Source: JACDET01 sp038253825 (GTDB taxonomy: Bacteria; Patescibacteriota; Microgenomatia; Levybacterales; UBA12049). From it: 52,741 nt of DNA. A program made the position numbers and the translations under genes. Position 1 is the stretch's first letter. The number at the start of each line of letters is the position of its first letter. Under the pieces are notes generated by a model. It had not been told where the DNA came from. It did no database searches and worked only from the letters and a program-made list of their open reading frames with translations. Shown here piece by piece: positions 7,641 through 17,079 of the stretch. The stretch spans positions 1 through 52,741 of the forward strand of contig JBBSGT010000007.1 of assembly GCA_038253825.1 (NCBI GenBank), given 5' to 3'.

Positions 7641-9176
7641 TTAATGTACTAATCTATATACTTTCACAATTGAAATGTTTCCTTGTTCCGCAATACGCGC
7701 TTTGCCAAAACCGGCGATTTCCCACAGAGGATCTCCAAGTGGTTTACAATTTTTATCTTCACATGCCACCAATAATTGATTGGTTACTGTTCTCCGCTGA
7801 GGATCATTGGCTTGTATATCGAGCGCCACAGGTGCGTGACCTAAAACATCCATAAAATAGCGATATGCATAATCCGAATTTCCACTTGCAATCAAGGCAA
7901 AATTGAAAGGTTGATTATTGGTCTTTGAAATAATATACTTCGCAATTGTTAATGCTTGTCCTTTTTGATTATTTGGTTGCATCAGGAAAGAGTTTTTTGA
8001 AAGATTAATACCAAAAATACCTGCAAATAAGATTAGACTAATAAAGACTCCATATTTTAATTTCCTAGATCTATAATCAAATATTTTTCCTAATAGATAC
8101 CCAATGAAAAGAAATGGCAGTGGGAACATAAAAACTAAGTAATAATCATAAATCGGTTTTTTGTAGAGACCAAAGAGTAAGACACCAACGAGTAGCCACA
8201 CTGATAAAAGAATCACTACGAATTTGTTTTTGTTTCTGGTGAGGAGGAAGATCGAAACCAATGCAATAATAACAATGACTAATCCTGCTAGTTGCAAATT
8301 AATAAGAGGAAATTTACTGTAATCAGCCGGTACAGGGAATGCGAAAACAAGTCGCCCGAAGAGACGGAAAAAGACATCAGCAATTGGTTGGTAAAACGCG
8401 TGATAATTTGCATAACTTCCCTGAGTTGTATCCTTTGTAACAAAAGCAACAATTGCTTTTGTATTCATAAAACTATGCCTGAGTTCGAATGCAAGAAATG
8501 GAGAAAAACCAATAAGAAAACCAAGAAATATTTCCAGATAATTTGTAATCAACGCCAAAATCTTTACACCACCGTTGAGATACCAGTGCATAAGTAGCAG
8601 TGAAATTGCCACAGTAAGTGCAAGAAATAGTGAGATATAATGCAGCTGAATGCAAATACCTAACAGGAATCCTACCAAAAGATAATATTTCCAAGAACGA
8701 CCTGTGGTAACTGCTTGATAAAGGATGTACAGAGTGAGTAACGAAAAAAATGGAACAGTATCAGGATTCCAAGATGAATGCGAGTAAGTAATCACCAATG
8801 GTGAAACAGCATATAACGCTGATGCGAACAAACCAGTCTTTTCATCAAACCATTTGCGTCCCACATAATAAATAAGAAAAACCGTCGCGATACCAAATAA
8901 GGCCACCATAACAGCAGGGCCAACAGGATCGAGATGGAAAAACCAAAGAAACGGAGCCATCATATAATAATAAATTGGCCCGGTGAAGAAATCTCCTGCA
9001 GAGGCACGTGGTCCAAGAAGTGTTAAATGTCCAGCAAGAATACCTTTTGCGACCAATGCATCACGCCCTTCATCGCCCAAAAACGTCATGTAGTCAGATA
9101 TCCTATATAGCCGCATAAAAGCTGCGAGAATAAGAATTAAAACGAGCAAAATCAGTGGAAGCTTCCTTTTCATCAT
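7641..9176 (-). CDS. GT39/ArnT-like membrane glycosyltransferase
   Basis: A 511-residue GT-C type transferase. After the first membrane helix, the loop FLGDEGRDALVAKG (about 34-47) carries the acidic residues expected for the catalytic Asp of dolichyl-phosphate-mannose or undecaprenyl-phosphate-sugar transferases, and about 11 hydrophobic segments follow. Such enzymes move a sugar from a polyprenyl-phosphate carrier onto protein or glycan outside the cell. It is the last gene of the sugar island, next to the polyprenyl-phosphate sugar synthase that would make its donor. Acceptor unknown. Confidence 0.85.
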   Translation of the reverse strand: MMKRKLPLILLVLILILAAFMRLYRISDYMTFLGDEGRDALVAKGILAGHLTLLGPRASAGDFFTGPIYYYMMAPFLWFFHLDPVGPAVMVALFGIATVFLIYYVGRKWFDEKTGLFASALYAVSPLVITYSHSSWNPDTVPFFSLLTLYILYQAVTTGRSWKYYLLVGFLLGICIQLHYISLFLALTVAISLLLMHWYLNGGVKILALITNYLEIFLGFLIGFSPFLAFELRHSFMNTKAIVAFVTKDTTQGSYANYHAFYQPIADVFFRLFGRLVFAFPVPADYSKFPLINLQLAGLVIVIIALVSIFLLTRNKNKFVVILLSVWLLVGVLLFGLYKKPIYDYYLVFMFPLPFLFIGYLLGKIFDYRSRKLKYGVFISLILFAGIFGINLSKNSFLMQPNNQKGQALTIAKYIISKTNNQPFNFALIASGNSDYAYRYFMDVLGHAPVALDIQANDPQRRTVTNQLLVACEDKNCKPLGDPLWEIAGFGKARIAEQGNISIVKVYRLVH

Positions 9177-9193
9177 TTTTCTATCAAACGATC

Positions 9194-10366
9194 TTATAAT
9201 TCTGCTAAATGAGCTTCTTTTAGGTGGTGTGTTTTCCAGATAAATTTATTGTAGATGAAATAGTTTAGAGGAATAACTAAAAGAATAATTGTCGGAAAGA
9301 GGACAACAATACCTGTATGCAAGGGTATGCCAAGAATTTTTATTTTATCTCCAATTAGTTTTACCGCGAAATAAACGACAATTCCTTGGATACCAATCGA
9401 TGCGAGAGAAGCGGTATTAAATTTAAGAATCCGTAAAAAGAAACTTCCATGCTGTCCAAGAGATTTTGTATCACCAAACGTCCAGATATTGTTCAGGAAG
9501 AAATTACAAAGAATAGCAATTTCCCCACCGATCATCGCGGCGATAAATTGATCAGCCCCGAACATGATCGAGATATAGACAGTACTAAATTGTAGTATAA
9601 AACCTGTACCTCCAACGATTAAGAATTTGATAAAACGCGTGTTATCTTTGATTGCTAAACGTAATACCACATAGAGTGACTCAAACTGATCTTTTTGATT
9701 AATTTTGCTCTTTCCTAATTCTCGTTCATTGAAAACAATTGGTACTTCTTTCACTTTTGCATGAATTTTCACCATATCGTGCAAAATCTGCATTTTGTAA
9801 GCAAAGTTTTTGGAGAGTAAATTATCAAGATCAATCTTTTTGAGGACAGTTGTTCTGGCGAGTTTGAATCCTGAAGTCATATCACTAATACGAAAGTTCC
9901 GCCAAGCAACTCTAGTAAACCAATTACCAAAGATACTTAAGAATTTGCGATCAAGTCCCCATTCTTTGGGAATAGAACCCCCTTTCATATAACGACTACC
10001 TATAACATAATCAGCACCATCATCCATTGCTGCAATTAATCGCGGGATATCAGTTGGTTTATGTTGAAAATCAGAATCAAATTCCATAACGGCATCTGCG
10101 TGCATCACTTCCATCGCATATTTCATACCACGAATATATGCTGCTCCCAATCCGTTTTTGGTACCTGATAATAGTTTGACATTATCCCATTTTTGCATAT
10201 ATAATTTGGCCACTTCAGCAGTACCATCAGGAGAATTGTCGTCGACAATTAAAATATGCATTGCATGTGATTCTATTTGAGGGAAAATTTCCTGCTCCAA
10301 AAGAGGAATCATTTTTTCAATATTCGCTCTTTCATTATACGTTGGGATAATAATAACAATCTTCAT
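9194..10366 (-). CDS. DPM1-type polyprenyl-phosphate glycosyltransferase fused to GtrA
   Basis: A 390-residue fusion. Residues 1-235 form a GT2 domain: IPTYNERANI, DDNSPDGT (about 42-49), the metal-binding DSD in EFDSDFQHKP, and GSRYMKGG, as in dolichol-phosphate mannosyltransferases. Residues about 243-380 form a four-helix GtrA-like domain (FIKFLIVGGTGFILQF and FLNNIWTF). The enzyme should load a nucleotide sugar onto polyprenyl phosphate, with GtrA helping anchor or flip the product. It sits between the decarboxylase gene and the GT39-type transferase, forming a donor-transfer pair. Confidence 0.92.
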   Translation of the reverse strand: MKIVIIIPTYNERANIEKMIPLLEQEIFPQIESHAMHILIVDDNSPDGTAEVAKLYMQKWDNVKLLSGTKNGLGAAYIRGMKYAMEVMHADAVMEFDSDFQHKPTDIPRLIAAMDDGADYVIGSRYMKGGSIPKEWGLDRKFLSIFGNWFTRVAWRNFRISDMTSGFKLARTTVLKKIDLDNLLSKNFAYKMQILHDMVKIHAKVKEVPIVFNERELGKSKINQKDQFESLYVVLRLAIKDNTRFIKFLIVGGTGFILQFSTVYISIMFGADQFIAAMIGGEIAILCNFFLNNIWTFGDTKSLGQHGSFFLRILKFNTASLASIGIQGIVVYFAVKLIGDKIKILGIPLHTGIVVLFPTIILLVIPLNYFIYNKFIWKTHHLKEAHLAEL

Positions 10367-10378
10367 GGAAATAAATTC

Positions 10379-11332
10379 TTAGATGCTTTTAAAATAAGCA
10401 ATTATCTTTTGTAATCCATCTTCTAAACCAACTTTTGGCTCCCAGTGCAGCAGCTCTTTTGCTTTGGTAATATCTGCCCGTCTTCGCAATGGATCATCCA
10501 GTGGCAATTTTTCACTATACACAATCTCACTTGTACTATTGGTTAACTTTTTAACGATAGTTGCGTATTCCAAAACTGTATGCTCTTCTTGGGAGCCAAT
10601 GTTTACAATTTCTCCTTTTGTGTTTTCCTCAAACATCAACCGCATAAGTCCATCCACTGTGTCTGAAACATAACATAATGAACGTGTTTGTTTGCCATCT
10701 CCAAAAATCGTAATTGGATCACCACTCAACGATTGACTGATAAAAATAATTATCATACGCATATCAGCTTTATTCATGTGCGGACCGTAGGTATTAAAGA
10801 TACGAGCAATACGAGCATCTACTCCCCGCTCCCGCCAGAAATAAGAAACCAACGTCTCACCGAAGCGCTTGGCTTCATCATAAACTGAGCGTGGCCCCAC
10901 TGTGGAGACATTGCCACGGTACGTTTCTTTTTGTGGATGTTCAAGCGGATCACCGTATGCCTCTGAAGTCGAAGTGAAAAGAAATTTCGCATTGTATTTT
11001 TCTGCATGTTCCAAAAGATGTAATGTGCCCGTTGTATTAACAAGCATTGTCTCCATAGGCAATTTGAGATAACTAATGTCACTGTGATGATTTGGTGACG
11101 CAGGAGATGCCAGATGGAAGATATAGTCAGCTTCTAAATCTTCGTGGAGAGGTTTGATAACATCATGATTAATAAATCTAAAATGCGAATTTTCTTTAAA
11201 AGAAGCTATATTTGTTTCTGAGCTGGTAACGAAATTGTCGATACAGACGACATCGTGGTTGCGTGTCAACAATGCTTCACAAAGATGAGAACCAATAAAT
11301 CCCGCACCACCGGTCACAATAACTTTTGCCAT
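10379..11332 (-). CDS. UDP-glucuronate decarboxylase-like (UXS) SDR
   Basis: A 317-residue extended SDR. The NAD-binding GGAGFIGSHL, the UXS-typical HLASPASPNHH, STSEAYGDPLEHPQ, the YDEAKR catalytic Tyr/Lys, and RIARIFNTYGPHM and GDGKQTRSLCYVSD all match UDP-glucuronic acid decarboxylases, which make UDP-xylose. With ugd three genes upstream, a UDP-Glc to UDP-GlcA to UDP-Xyl route is plausible. TATTAT lies 6 nt before the ATG, so it may also have its own promoter. A related epimerase function is possible but the motif set is close to UXS. Confidence 0.85.
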   Translation of the reverse strand: MAKVIVTGGAGFIGSHLCEALLTRNHDVVCIDNFVTSSETNIASFKENSHFRFINHDVIKPLHEDLEADYIFHLASPASPNHHSDISYLKLPMETMLVNTTGTLHLLEHAEKYNAKFLFTSTSEAYGDPLEHPQKETYRGNVSTVGPRSVYDEAKRFGETLVSYFWRERGVDARIARIFNTYGPHMNKADMRMIIIFISQSLSGDPITIFGDGKQTRSLCYVSDTVDGLMRLMFEENTKGEIVNIGSQEEHTVLEYATIVKKLTNSTSEIVYSEKLPLDDPLRRRADITKAKELLHWEPKVGLEDGLQKIIAYFKSI

Positions 11333-11338
11333 ACTCGT

Positions 11339-11344
11339 ATAATA
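11339..11344 (-). promoter_or_regulatory. Internal -10 for the UXS-like gene
   Basis: TATTAT on the minus strand, 6 nt before ATG 11332, in a 49-bp gap after gmd. It predicts a leaderless internal transcript start. Confidence 0.35.
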
Positions 11345-11381
11345 CTAAAGAAGAGGGGTTATTGGAAGAGTGCAGTCTAAA

Positions 11382-12353
11382 TTATTGTTTTTTCTCTCGT
11401 TCAAGATCTGCTTTTACCATTATCTCCACGAGTTGTTTGAAACTTGTTTTTGGTTTCCAACCCAGGACTTTATTTGCCTTACTGTAATCTGCTATTAAAT
11501 AATCAACTTCAGCAGGACGCAAGTATTTTGGATCATTTGACTGGACATAATCTTGCCAGTTCTTAATACCAACATAAGCAAATGCCTCTTGGACAAATTC
11601 TTTGACGCTGTGATTCTCACCAGTTCCTATGACATAGTCATCAGGTTTATCTTGCTGCAACATAAGCCACATTGCTTCAACATAATCACCAGCAAAACCC
11701 CAATCACGTTTTGGACGCATATCCCCCAAAACCAACTTCTTTTGTTTACCAAGACTTATTCTTGCGACAGCATTCGTAATTTTTCTCGTGACAAATTCAA
11801 TACCTCTTCGTGGCGATTCATGGTTAAAGAGAATTCCAGAACAGGCAAACATATCATAACTTTCACGATAGTTTAATGTTATATAGTGTCCATAGACTTT
11901 TGCGACACCATAAGGGCTTCTTGGGTGGAACCTGGTAGTTTCTTTTTGTGGTGTCTCAACAACCTTGCCGAACATTTCAGAGCTTGAAGCTTGATAAAAT
12001 TTTATTTTTGCATTACTGTCACGAATTGCTTCAAGTACTCTTGTCACACCAAGTCCGGTAAATTCACCGGTCAGTACTGGCTGATCAAAAGAAGCTTTTA
12101 CAAAAGATTGTGCTGCTAAATTATATATTTCATCTGGCTGTGCTTGATCAATTGCTTCTGAAATTGAGGTTTGGTCTAAGAGATCTGCTGAGACAAGTTC
12201 TATTTTGTCCTGAATATCACGGATATTTTCCATATTAGGAGTACTTAGTCGCCTGACGACTCCATATACTTTATATCCTTTCGCCAATAATAATTCTGCT
12301 AGATAAGGTCCGTCTTGACCGGTAATACCGGTGATTAATGCTCGCTTTGCCAT
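11382..12353 (-). CDS. gmd: GDP-mannose 4,6-dehydratase
   Basis: A 323-residue SDR that converts GDP-D-mannose to GDP-4-keto-6-deoxy-mannose. GITGQDGPYLAELL is the family-specific nucleotide-binding stretch; YNLAAQSFVKASFDQP, SSSEMFGKV, YGVAKVYGH (catalytic Tyr/Lys), LFNHESPRRGIEFVTRKI and GDMRPKRDWGFAGDYVEAM are all textbook Gmd motifs. It lies directly downstream of the rmd-like reductase, so the pair should make GDP-D-rhamnose or a related GDP-deoxysugar. Confidence 0.96.
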   Translation of the reverse strand: MAKRALITGITGQDGPYLAELLLAKGYKVYGVVRRLSTPNMENIRDIQDKIELVSADLLDQTSISEAIDQAQPDEIYNLAAQSFVKASFDQPVLTGEFTGLGVTRVLEAIRDSNAKIKFYQASSSEMFGKVVETPQKETTRFHPRSPYGVAKVYGHYITLNYRESYDMFACSGILFNHESPRRGIEFVTRKITNAVARISLGKQKKLVLGDMRPKRDWGFAGDYVEAMWLMLQQDKPDDYVIGTGENHSVKEFVQEAFAYVGIKNWQDYVQSNDPKYLRPAEVDYLIADYSKANKVLGWKPKTSFKQLVEIMVKADLEREKKQ

Positions 12354-12359
12354 AACAAT

Positions 12360-12365
12360 ATTATC
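12360..12365 (-). promoter_or_regulatory. Internal -10 for gmd
   Basis: GATAAT on the minus strand, 6 nt before the gmd ATG at 12353, just before the rmd stop codon in genome order. Same spacing as other predicted leaderless starts. Confidence 0.3.
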
Positions 12366-12370
12366 CTATT

Positions 12371-13330
12371 CTAAACTATCTTTCGCCAATAGTCCAGTGT
12401 ATCTTTTAAGGTAGTTTCAAAGCTAATTTCAGGTTCCCATCCTGTTAGAGATTTAAACTTGGTTGTATCACAAACAATCTCCGGGACGTCTACTGGACGG
12501 AATCGTTCTGGATCTACTTTAACTTCTATTTTCTTCGCGGAGCCCGCAAGTAACTGGTCGAGTATGTCTGCAATTTTGTGTGACGTACCTGACCCAAGAT
12601 TATATGCTTCCCCAGATTTACCTTTTTCCAGAGCCAATGTATAGGCTTTCACCATATCTCGAACATCCGTAAAATCACGCTTTGCATTGAGGTTGCCAAC
12701 TGAAAGAACCGGTTCCTTTTTATCTTTTTCAATTTCAATGACTTGTTTGGCAAAGTCTGCCACCACGTACCCAACCTTTTGACCGGGACCGATATGATTA
12801 AATGGTCTCAGCCGCACGATATCGAGTTTGTATGAGAGGTGATACTGCAGACTGAGATAATCTTGCGCGATTTTTGAAACGGCATAAGGACTTGCAGGAC
12901 GAAGCGGAGTCTCCTCATCAACTGGAATATCTGCCTGCGTTACCATACCATATATTTCACTCGTCGAAATGATAACCACACGTGTGTCTTTAAAATTATT
13001 ACTTTTTATGGCTTCAAGAATGGAAAGCTCTGAGACGATGTTATTGGTAAGGGTTTGAATGGGAGATTTAAAACTTTGAGCAGGGGATGCCTGTGCAGCG
13101 AGATGAAAAATAGCATCAGGTTTTTGTGACAGAATGAGTTCACCAACAGCATCTGTATCATTCAAATCAACATTTTTAAATGCGATTTTATCTTTTAGTT
13201 CACCGAGTGAATCTAGGCTATTTTCAGAACGATAAGTACCAATTATTTCATAAGTATTTTGTGAGAGTAAATGATGCGCGAGGTGTTGACCGACGAAGCC
13301 AGTAATGCCCGTAATAAGAACTTTTTTCAT
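12371..13330 (-). CDS. rmd: GDP-4-keto-6-deoxy-D-mannose reductase (RMD-like)
   Basis: A 319-residue SDR with GITGFVGQHL, HLAAQASPAQSF, STSEIYG, the YAVSKIAQDY catalytic motif, RPFNHIGPGQ, KRDFTDVRDMV and the C-terminal FRPVDVPEIVCDTTKF, a pattern typical of RMD enzymes that reduce the Gmd product to GDP-D-rhamnose. The start shares one base with the ugd stop (TAATG), implying coupling. A GDP-6-deoxy-talose-forming reductase cannot be ruled out by eye. Confidence 0.85.
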   Translation of the reverse strand: MKKVLITGITGFVGQHLAHHLLSQNTYEIIGTYRSENSLDSLGELKDKIAFKNVDLNDTDAVGELILSQKPDAIFHLAAQASPAQSFKSPIQTLTNNIVSELSILEAIKSNNFKDTRVVIISTSEIYGMVTQADIPVDEETPLRPASPYAVSKIAQDYLSLQYHLSYKLDIVRLRPFNHIGPGQKVGYVVADFAKQVIEIEKDKKEPVLSVGNLNAKRDFTDVRDMVKAYTLALEKGKSGEAYNLGSGTSHKIADILDQLLAGSAKKIEVKVDPERFRPVDVPEIVCDTTKFKSLTGWEPEISFETTLKDTLDYWRKIV

Positions 13331-14619
13331 TATCTTCCGACACCAATATATGTGAAGCCCATTTCCTTTGCCTTTTCAGGATCATATAAATTACGCGCGT
13401 CGATTATAAGAGGAGACTTCAAGGCCTTCTTTACTTTTTTTAAATCAATTTCTTTAAATTCGTTCCACTCCGTAACAACAAGCATTGCATCTGCACCTGT
13501 TATTGCCTCATATGCTGAAGTAACATATTCTACATCAGGCATAAGTCTTTTTGCATTTTCGGCAGCTTCAGGATCATATGCTTTGATCTTCACACCATCC
13601 TTTTTTAATAACTCAATAATATCAATTGCCGGCGCATCACGCATATCATCGGTATTTGCCTTAAATGCAAGCCCTAAGACACCGACGCTTTTACCTTTGA
13701 GCTCACCCAATGCTTTTCTCACTTTTCGAACAATATCGCGTTTTGCCTGAGAATTGACTTGTTCTGTCTCGGTAAGCAAACCAAAATCATAATCATAATC
13801 CTTGGCAATTGTAATGAGTGCACGAACGTCTTTGGGGAAACAACTTCCACCATAACCAGGCCCGGGCGCCAAAAATTTATTGCCAATACGATTATCCATC
13901 CCAATACCTTCCAGGACCTGAAGACCATTGGCACCGGTTAACTCGGAAAGTTTAGCAATCGCATTTGCGTAAGAGATCTTTAATGCCAAAAATGAATTCG
14001 CAGCATATTTGATAAGTTCTGCTGTATCAAAATTGGTAGCCACAATCGGTGCAGGAATTGGCGCATGGAGTTCCTTCAAGAGATCGAGTGCTCGTTTACT
14101 TTCTGTACCGATAACAACTCTATCTGGATTGGCGGTATCTGAAATAGCAGAGCCTTCTCGCAAGAATTCAGGAATGGATGCATAATCAAATTGTATACCT
14201 TCAGGCTTGTTCTCTCTCAAAATCTGGCTGACTTTCCGATTCGTTCCCGATGGAACAGTACTTTTTGTTGCAACAACAGTATAACCTGATAAATTTTTGG
14301 CTATTTTTTCTGCAACACTCAGAACCGTTGTGAGATCAGCATCCCCCGTCTTGGTAGTTGGTGTCCCAACTGCGATAAAGACAACATCTGATTTGGGAAT
14401 AGCGGGTGTGTACTCAAGAGTAAAAAGAAGTCTGCCTGCATCGACATTTTTTTGGACTAATTCTGCAAGGCCGGGTTCAAAAAACGGAATAATACCTTTT
14501 TTAAGATTCTCAATCTTTTCTTCTGTATGCCCGATGACGTAGACAGTGTTTCCCAAATCAGCAAAGACAGCTGCTGTCACTAATCCTACATATCCATGGC
14601 CGATAAAAGTTATAGTCAT
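13330..14619 (-). CDS. ugd: UDP-glucose (or GDP-mannose) 6-dehydrogenase
   Basis: A 429-residue, three-domain NAD enzyme oxidising a nucleotide sugar to the uronate. The N-terminal GHGYVGLVTAAVFADLG, FIAVGTPT, the catalytic Cys in GGSCFPKDVRAL (about 256-267), and GLAFKANTDDMRDAPA are diagnostic. The UXS-like gene downstream argues for UDP-glucose as the substrate, while gmd/rmd next door keep GDP-mannose open. It overlaps rmd by one base. Confidence 0.94.
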   Translation of the reverse strand: MTITFIGHGYVGLVTAAVFADLGNTVYVIGHTEEKIENLKKGIIPFFEPGLAELVQKNVDAGRLLFTLEYTPAIPKSDVVFIAVGTPTTKTGDADLTTVLSVAEKIAKNLSGYTVVATKSTVPSGTNRKVSQILRENKPEGIQFDYASIPEFLREGSAISDTANPDRVVIGTESKRALDLLKELHAPIPAPIVATNFDTAELIKYAANSFLALKISYANAIAKLSELTGANGLQVLEGIGMDNRIGNKFLAPGPGYGGSCFPKDVRALITIAKDYDYDFGLLTETEQVNSQAKRDIVRKVRKALGELKGKSVGVLGLAFKANTDDMRDAPAIDIIELLKKDGVKIKAYDPEAAENAKRLMPDVEYVTSAYEAITGADAMLVVTEWNEFKEIDLKKVKKALKSPLIIDARNLYDPEKAKEMGFTYIGVGR

Positions 14620-14625
14620 AAATTT

Positions 14626-14642
14626 AATTTAATGATTAAATT
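14626..14642. repeat. AT-rich palindrome between rmlD and ugd
   Basis: AATTTAAT-g-ATTAAATT: perfect 8-bp arms around one base, in the 56-bp gap upstream of ugd. It may be a weak protein-binding site or chance in AT-rich DNA. Confidence 0.35.
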
Positions 14643-14675
14643 AGAAAGAATAAAGAAATCATTAATCGTTATTCA

Positions 14676-15545
14676 TCAATCTTTAATCAATAAGTTGAGT
14701 CCTTCTGCAAATCCATGCATGGTTACCCCAAGTTGTTTTATTCTAGCATTGTTTAGGGAAAGATTAAAGGGTCTTGGCGCTTTTCCTTTAAAATACTCTG
14801 CACGTGTTGTTTTGCTGATTAAAGATTTGTCAAAACCGAAGATATCAGCGATCGTCATCGCAGCATCATAAGGTGATAAACTCTCATTTCCGACGACATG
14901 GTATATTCCTTTTTCATTATTTTCTAAAAGTGCATCAAGCGCATACGCCACGTCATCTATCAATGTCGGTGTCATAATGTGATCAGTCACAGCGGTAACT
15001 GGCTGTTTGTTTTCAAGTCGTGCGGCAATTGCCCGTACAAAATCTTTCTTCAAAGGAAATTCTTTTCGATATGGATACGCAATGCGGACAATAAGATAGG
15101 GAATGCCTGAATTTTTAACAACTTCTTCACCTTTGTATTTGGTAGTTGCATACCAATTGCCAGGATTGGGGATATCATCTTCTGTATATTCATAAGGTGG
15201 CTCTTTTGTACCGTCAAAAACGAAATCGGTTGATATATAAATTATCTTTTTATTCGTTTGCTTGCATGCATTGACAACATTTTGTACACCAGTTACGTTT
15301 ATCTTAAATGCCGCCCCTTCTTCACCTATCGGCTTGTCTGCTTCGCAACCATCGACATCCGCTTTTGCAGCAAGGAGTAAAACGACCTCATGCTCTGTAT
15401 CATTTTTAATAATATCCAAACTTGATGGATCAGTGATATCAACCCCCTTTGTTAAACTCAGATCGGTAAAGGTATGTTTGCCATCCAACAGCTCCACAAT
15501 ACGAGAGCCGACTAATCCTGATCCACCGATGGTAAACATGTTCAT
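14676..15545 (-). CDS. rmlD: dTDP-4-dehydrorhamnose reductase-like SDR
   Basis: A 289-residue RmlD-type SDR: the N-terminal GGSGLVGSRI, LLAAKADVDGCE, YISTDFVFDGTKEPPYEYTEDD, WYATTKYKGEE with catalytic Tyr and Lys, and RIAYPY. It should reduce a dTDP-4-keto sugar made by RmlB. Its start overlaps the Nudix gene by ATGA. No rmlC epimerase is in the operon or elsewhere in the window, so the product may be L-rhamnose only if RmlC is encoded elsewhere. Confidence 0.85.
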   Translation of the reverse strand: MNMFTIGGSGLVGSRIVELLDGKHTFTDLSLTKGVDITDPSSLDIIKNDTEHEVVLLLAAKADVDGCEADKPIGEEGAAFKINVTGVQNVVNACKQTNKKIIYISTDFVFDGTKEPPYEYTEDDIPNPGNWYATTKYKGEEVVKNSGIPYLIVRIAYPYRKEFPLKKDFVRAIAARLENKQPVTAVTDHIMTPTLIDDVAYALDALLENNEKGIYHVVGNESLSPYDAAMTIADIFGFDKSLISKTTRAEYFKGKAPRPFNLSLNNARIKQLGVTMHGFAEGLNLLIKD

Positions 15546-16069
15546 AACATTCCCTCCTCACGTAACATTCTATATAAAAGTAAACATGCTACGTGCGATG
15601 AAGCGATAATTTCCCCTGACACGACTTTTTTAATAGCTTCATCTAACGACAGCGTAACGTTAGTGATTTCCTCATCCTCATCAAGGTGAGCTTCACCTTC
15701 TTTGAGATCAGTAGCAACAAAAACATACATGGGTGAATTCATATTAACTGACAATTCCCACTGTGCAATTTGTTTCCAGTTTTTGGCAGTTAAACCTGTT
15801 TCTTCACTGAGTTCTCTTTTTGCTGTTTCTAATGGATCTGCGCCTTCTTCCATCGTACCCGCTACAACTTCTAAAAGAGTTTTGTTGAAAGCATCGCGAT
15901 GTTGAGAAATCATATGAAGCGTGCCATCCGCAGCAATAGGTAATATAAAAACCGTTGAATTCCGTTCTATAAACTCTTTTGTAAATTTCTTGCCATTCTT
16001 TTCTAACTCTACTTTCGTAATCCTGAAATATTTGGCTTTATAGACTTCTTGTTTTGAAATAACTTTCAT
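15542..16069 (-). CDS. Nudix hydrolase, ADP-ribose pyrophosphatase-like
   Basis: A 175-residue Nudix protein. The box GTMEEGADPLETAKREL continuing into SEETG lies at about 72-94; the metal-binding REUxEExGU half is intact, but the first Glu of Gx5E is replaced by Ala (GADP where GEDP is usual). The N-terminal layout (KYFRITKVELEKNGK) resembles ADP-ribose or nucleotide-sugar pyrophosphatases. It is translationally locked between rmlB and rmlD by ATGA overlaps on both sides, the place where rmlC often lies, suggesting a role with a nucleotide sugar. Confidence 0.85.
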   Translation of the reverse strand: MKVISKQEVYKAKYFRITKVELEKNGKKFTKEFIERNSTVFILPIAADGTLHMISQHRDAFNKTLLEVVAGTMEEGADPLETAKRELSEETGLTAKNWKQIAQWELSVNMNSPMYVFVATDLKEGEAHLDEDEEITNVTLSLDEAIKKVVSGEIIASSHVACLLLYRMLREEGML

Positions 16070-17079
16070 TGTGTTTCATATTGTTTCTCGTAATAATCTT
16101 TGTATTCGCCGGATTTGATCCGTTGCCACCAGGCAGTATTTTCTTCATACCATTTGACAGTCTTTTCCAGCCATTCATCAAAACTGTGCAATGGCTCCCA
16201 CCCCAATTCATTTTTGATCTTTGACCAGTTTACATCATATTTTCTGTCGTGTCCGGGGCGATCTTTGACAAATTCAATAAAACTTTCATCTTTGCCAAGT
16301 AACTTTACAATCTTTTTGGCAATTTCGATATTTGGCGCAAGATCTGTCATCCCTCCCACAAGATATGTCTCTCCGACTTTCCCTTTTTGCAAAACCACAT
16401 CAATCGCCCGACAATGATCTTCTACATAGAGCCAGTCTCTGACATAGAGACCATCACCATAAACTGGTATTTTCTTTCCTTCCAAAATATTGGTGACGGC
16501 CAATGGAATTAATTTTTCAGGAAACATATAAGGCCCAAAATTATTTGAACAATTGGTAATCGTGATCGGCAAACCATAAGTTACATTATATGCTCTCACT
16601 AAATGATCTGACCCGGCCTTACTTGCTGCATAAGGACTTCTGGGTGCATAGTTTGTTCGTTCATTAAATTTGTTCTTATCTTCTAGATCTAGACTACCGA
16701 AGACTTCATCTGTTGAGACATGATGAAAATGTTTTACTTTATTTTTTAGGGCGCCGTCCAGTAAAACTTGCGTTCCCGACACATTTGTTTCCACAAAGAC
16801 CGCGGGTCCTGTGATTGAGCGGTCGACATGCGTTTCCGCAGCAAAATGAACAATCGTATCTACCCCGCTCATAGCCGCATTAACTTCTTCGGCGTTACAG
16901 ATATCTCCTTGGATAAATTTGTAGTTTGGATTTTTTTCAACACTTATGAGGTTTTCGAGATTGCCGGCATAGGTGAGCTTGTCAAAGTTAACGATAGAAT
17001 CTTCTGGATGTGTTTTCATCCAATAGTGAATGAAGTTGGAGCCAATAAACCCTGCTCCTCCGGTAACGAGTAATTTCAT
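16066..17079 (-). CDS. rmlB: dTDP-glucose 4,6-dehydratase
   Basis: A 337-residue extended SDR making dTDP-4-keto-6-deoxyglucose. GGAGFIGSNFIHYW, FDKLTYAGNLENL, HFAAETHVDRSI, the STDEVFGSL active-site triad region, YAASKAGSDHLVRA, and NCSNNFGPYMFPEKLIPL with YVEDHCRAI are near-perfect RmlB motifs. It overlaps rmlA upstream and the Nudix gene downstream by ATGA. Confidence 0.97.
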   Translation of the reverse strand: MKLLVTGGAGFIGSNFIHYWMKTHPEDSIVNFDKLTYAGNLENLISVEKNPNYKFIQGDICNAEEVNAAMSGVDTIVHFAAETHVDRSITGPAVFVETNVSGTQVLLDGALKNKVKHFHHVSTDEVFGSLDLEDKNKFNERTNYAPRSPYAASKAGSDHLVRAYNVTYGLPITITNCSNNFGPYMFPEKLIPLAVTNILEGKKIPVYGDGLYVRDWLYVEDHCRAIDVVLQKGKVGETYLVGGMTDLAPNIEIAKKIVKLLGKDESFIEFVKDRPGHDRKYDVNWSKIKNELGWEPLHSFDEWLEKTVKWYEENTAWWQRIKSGEYKDYYEKQYETQ

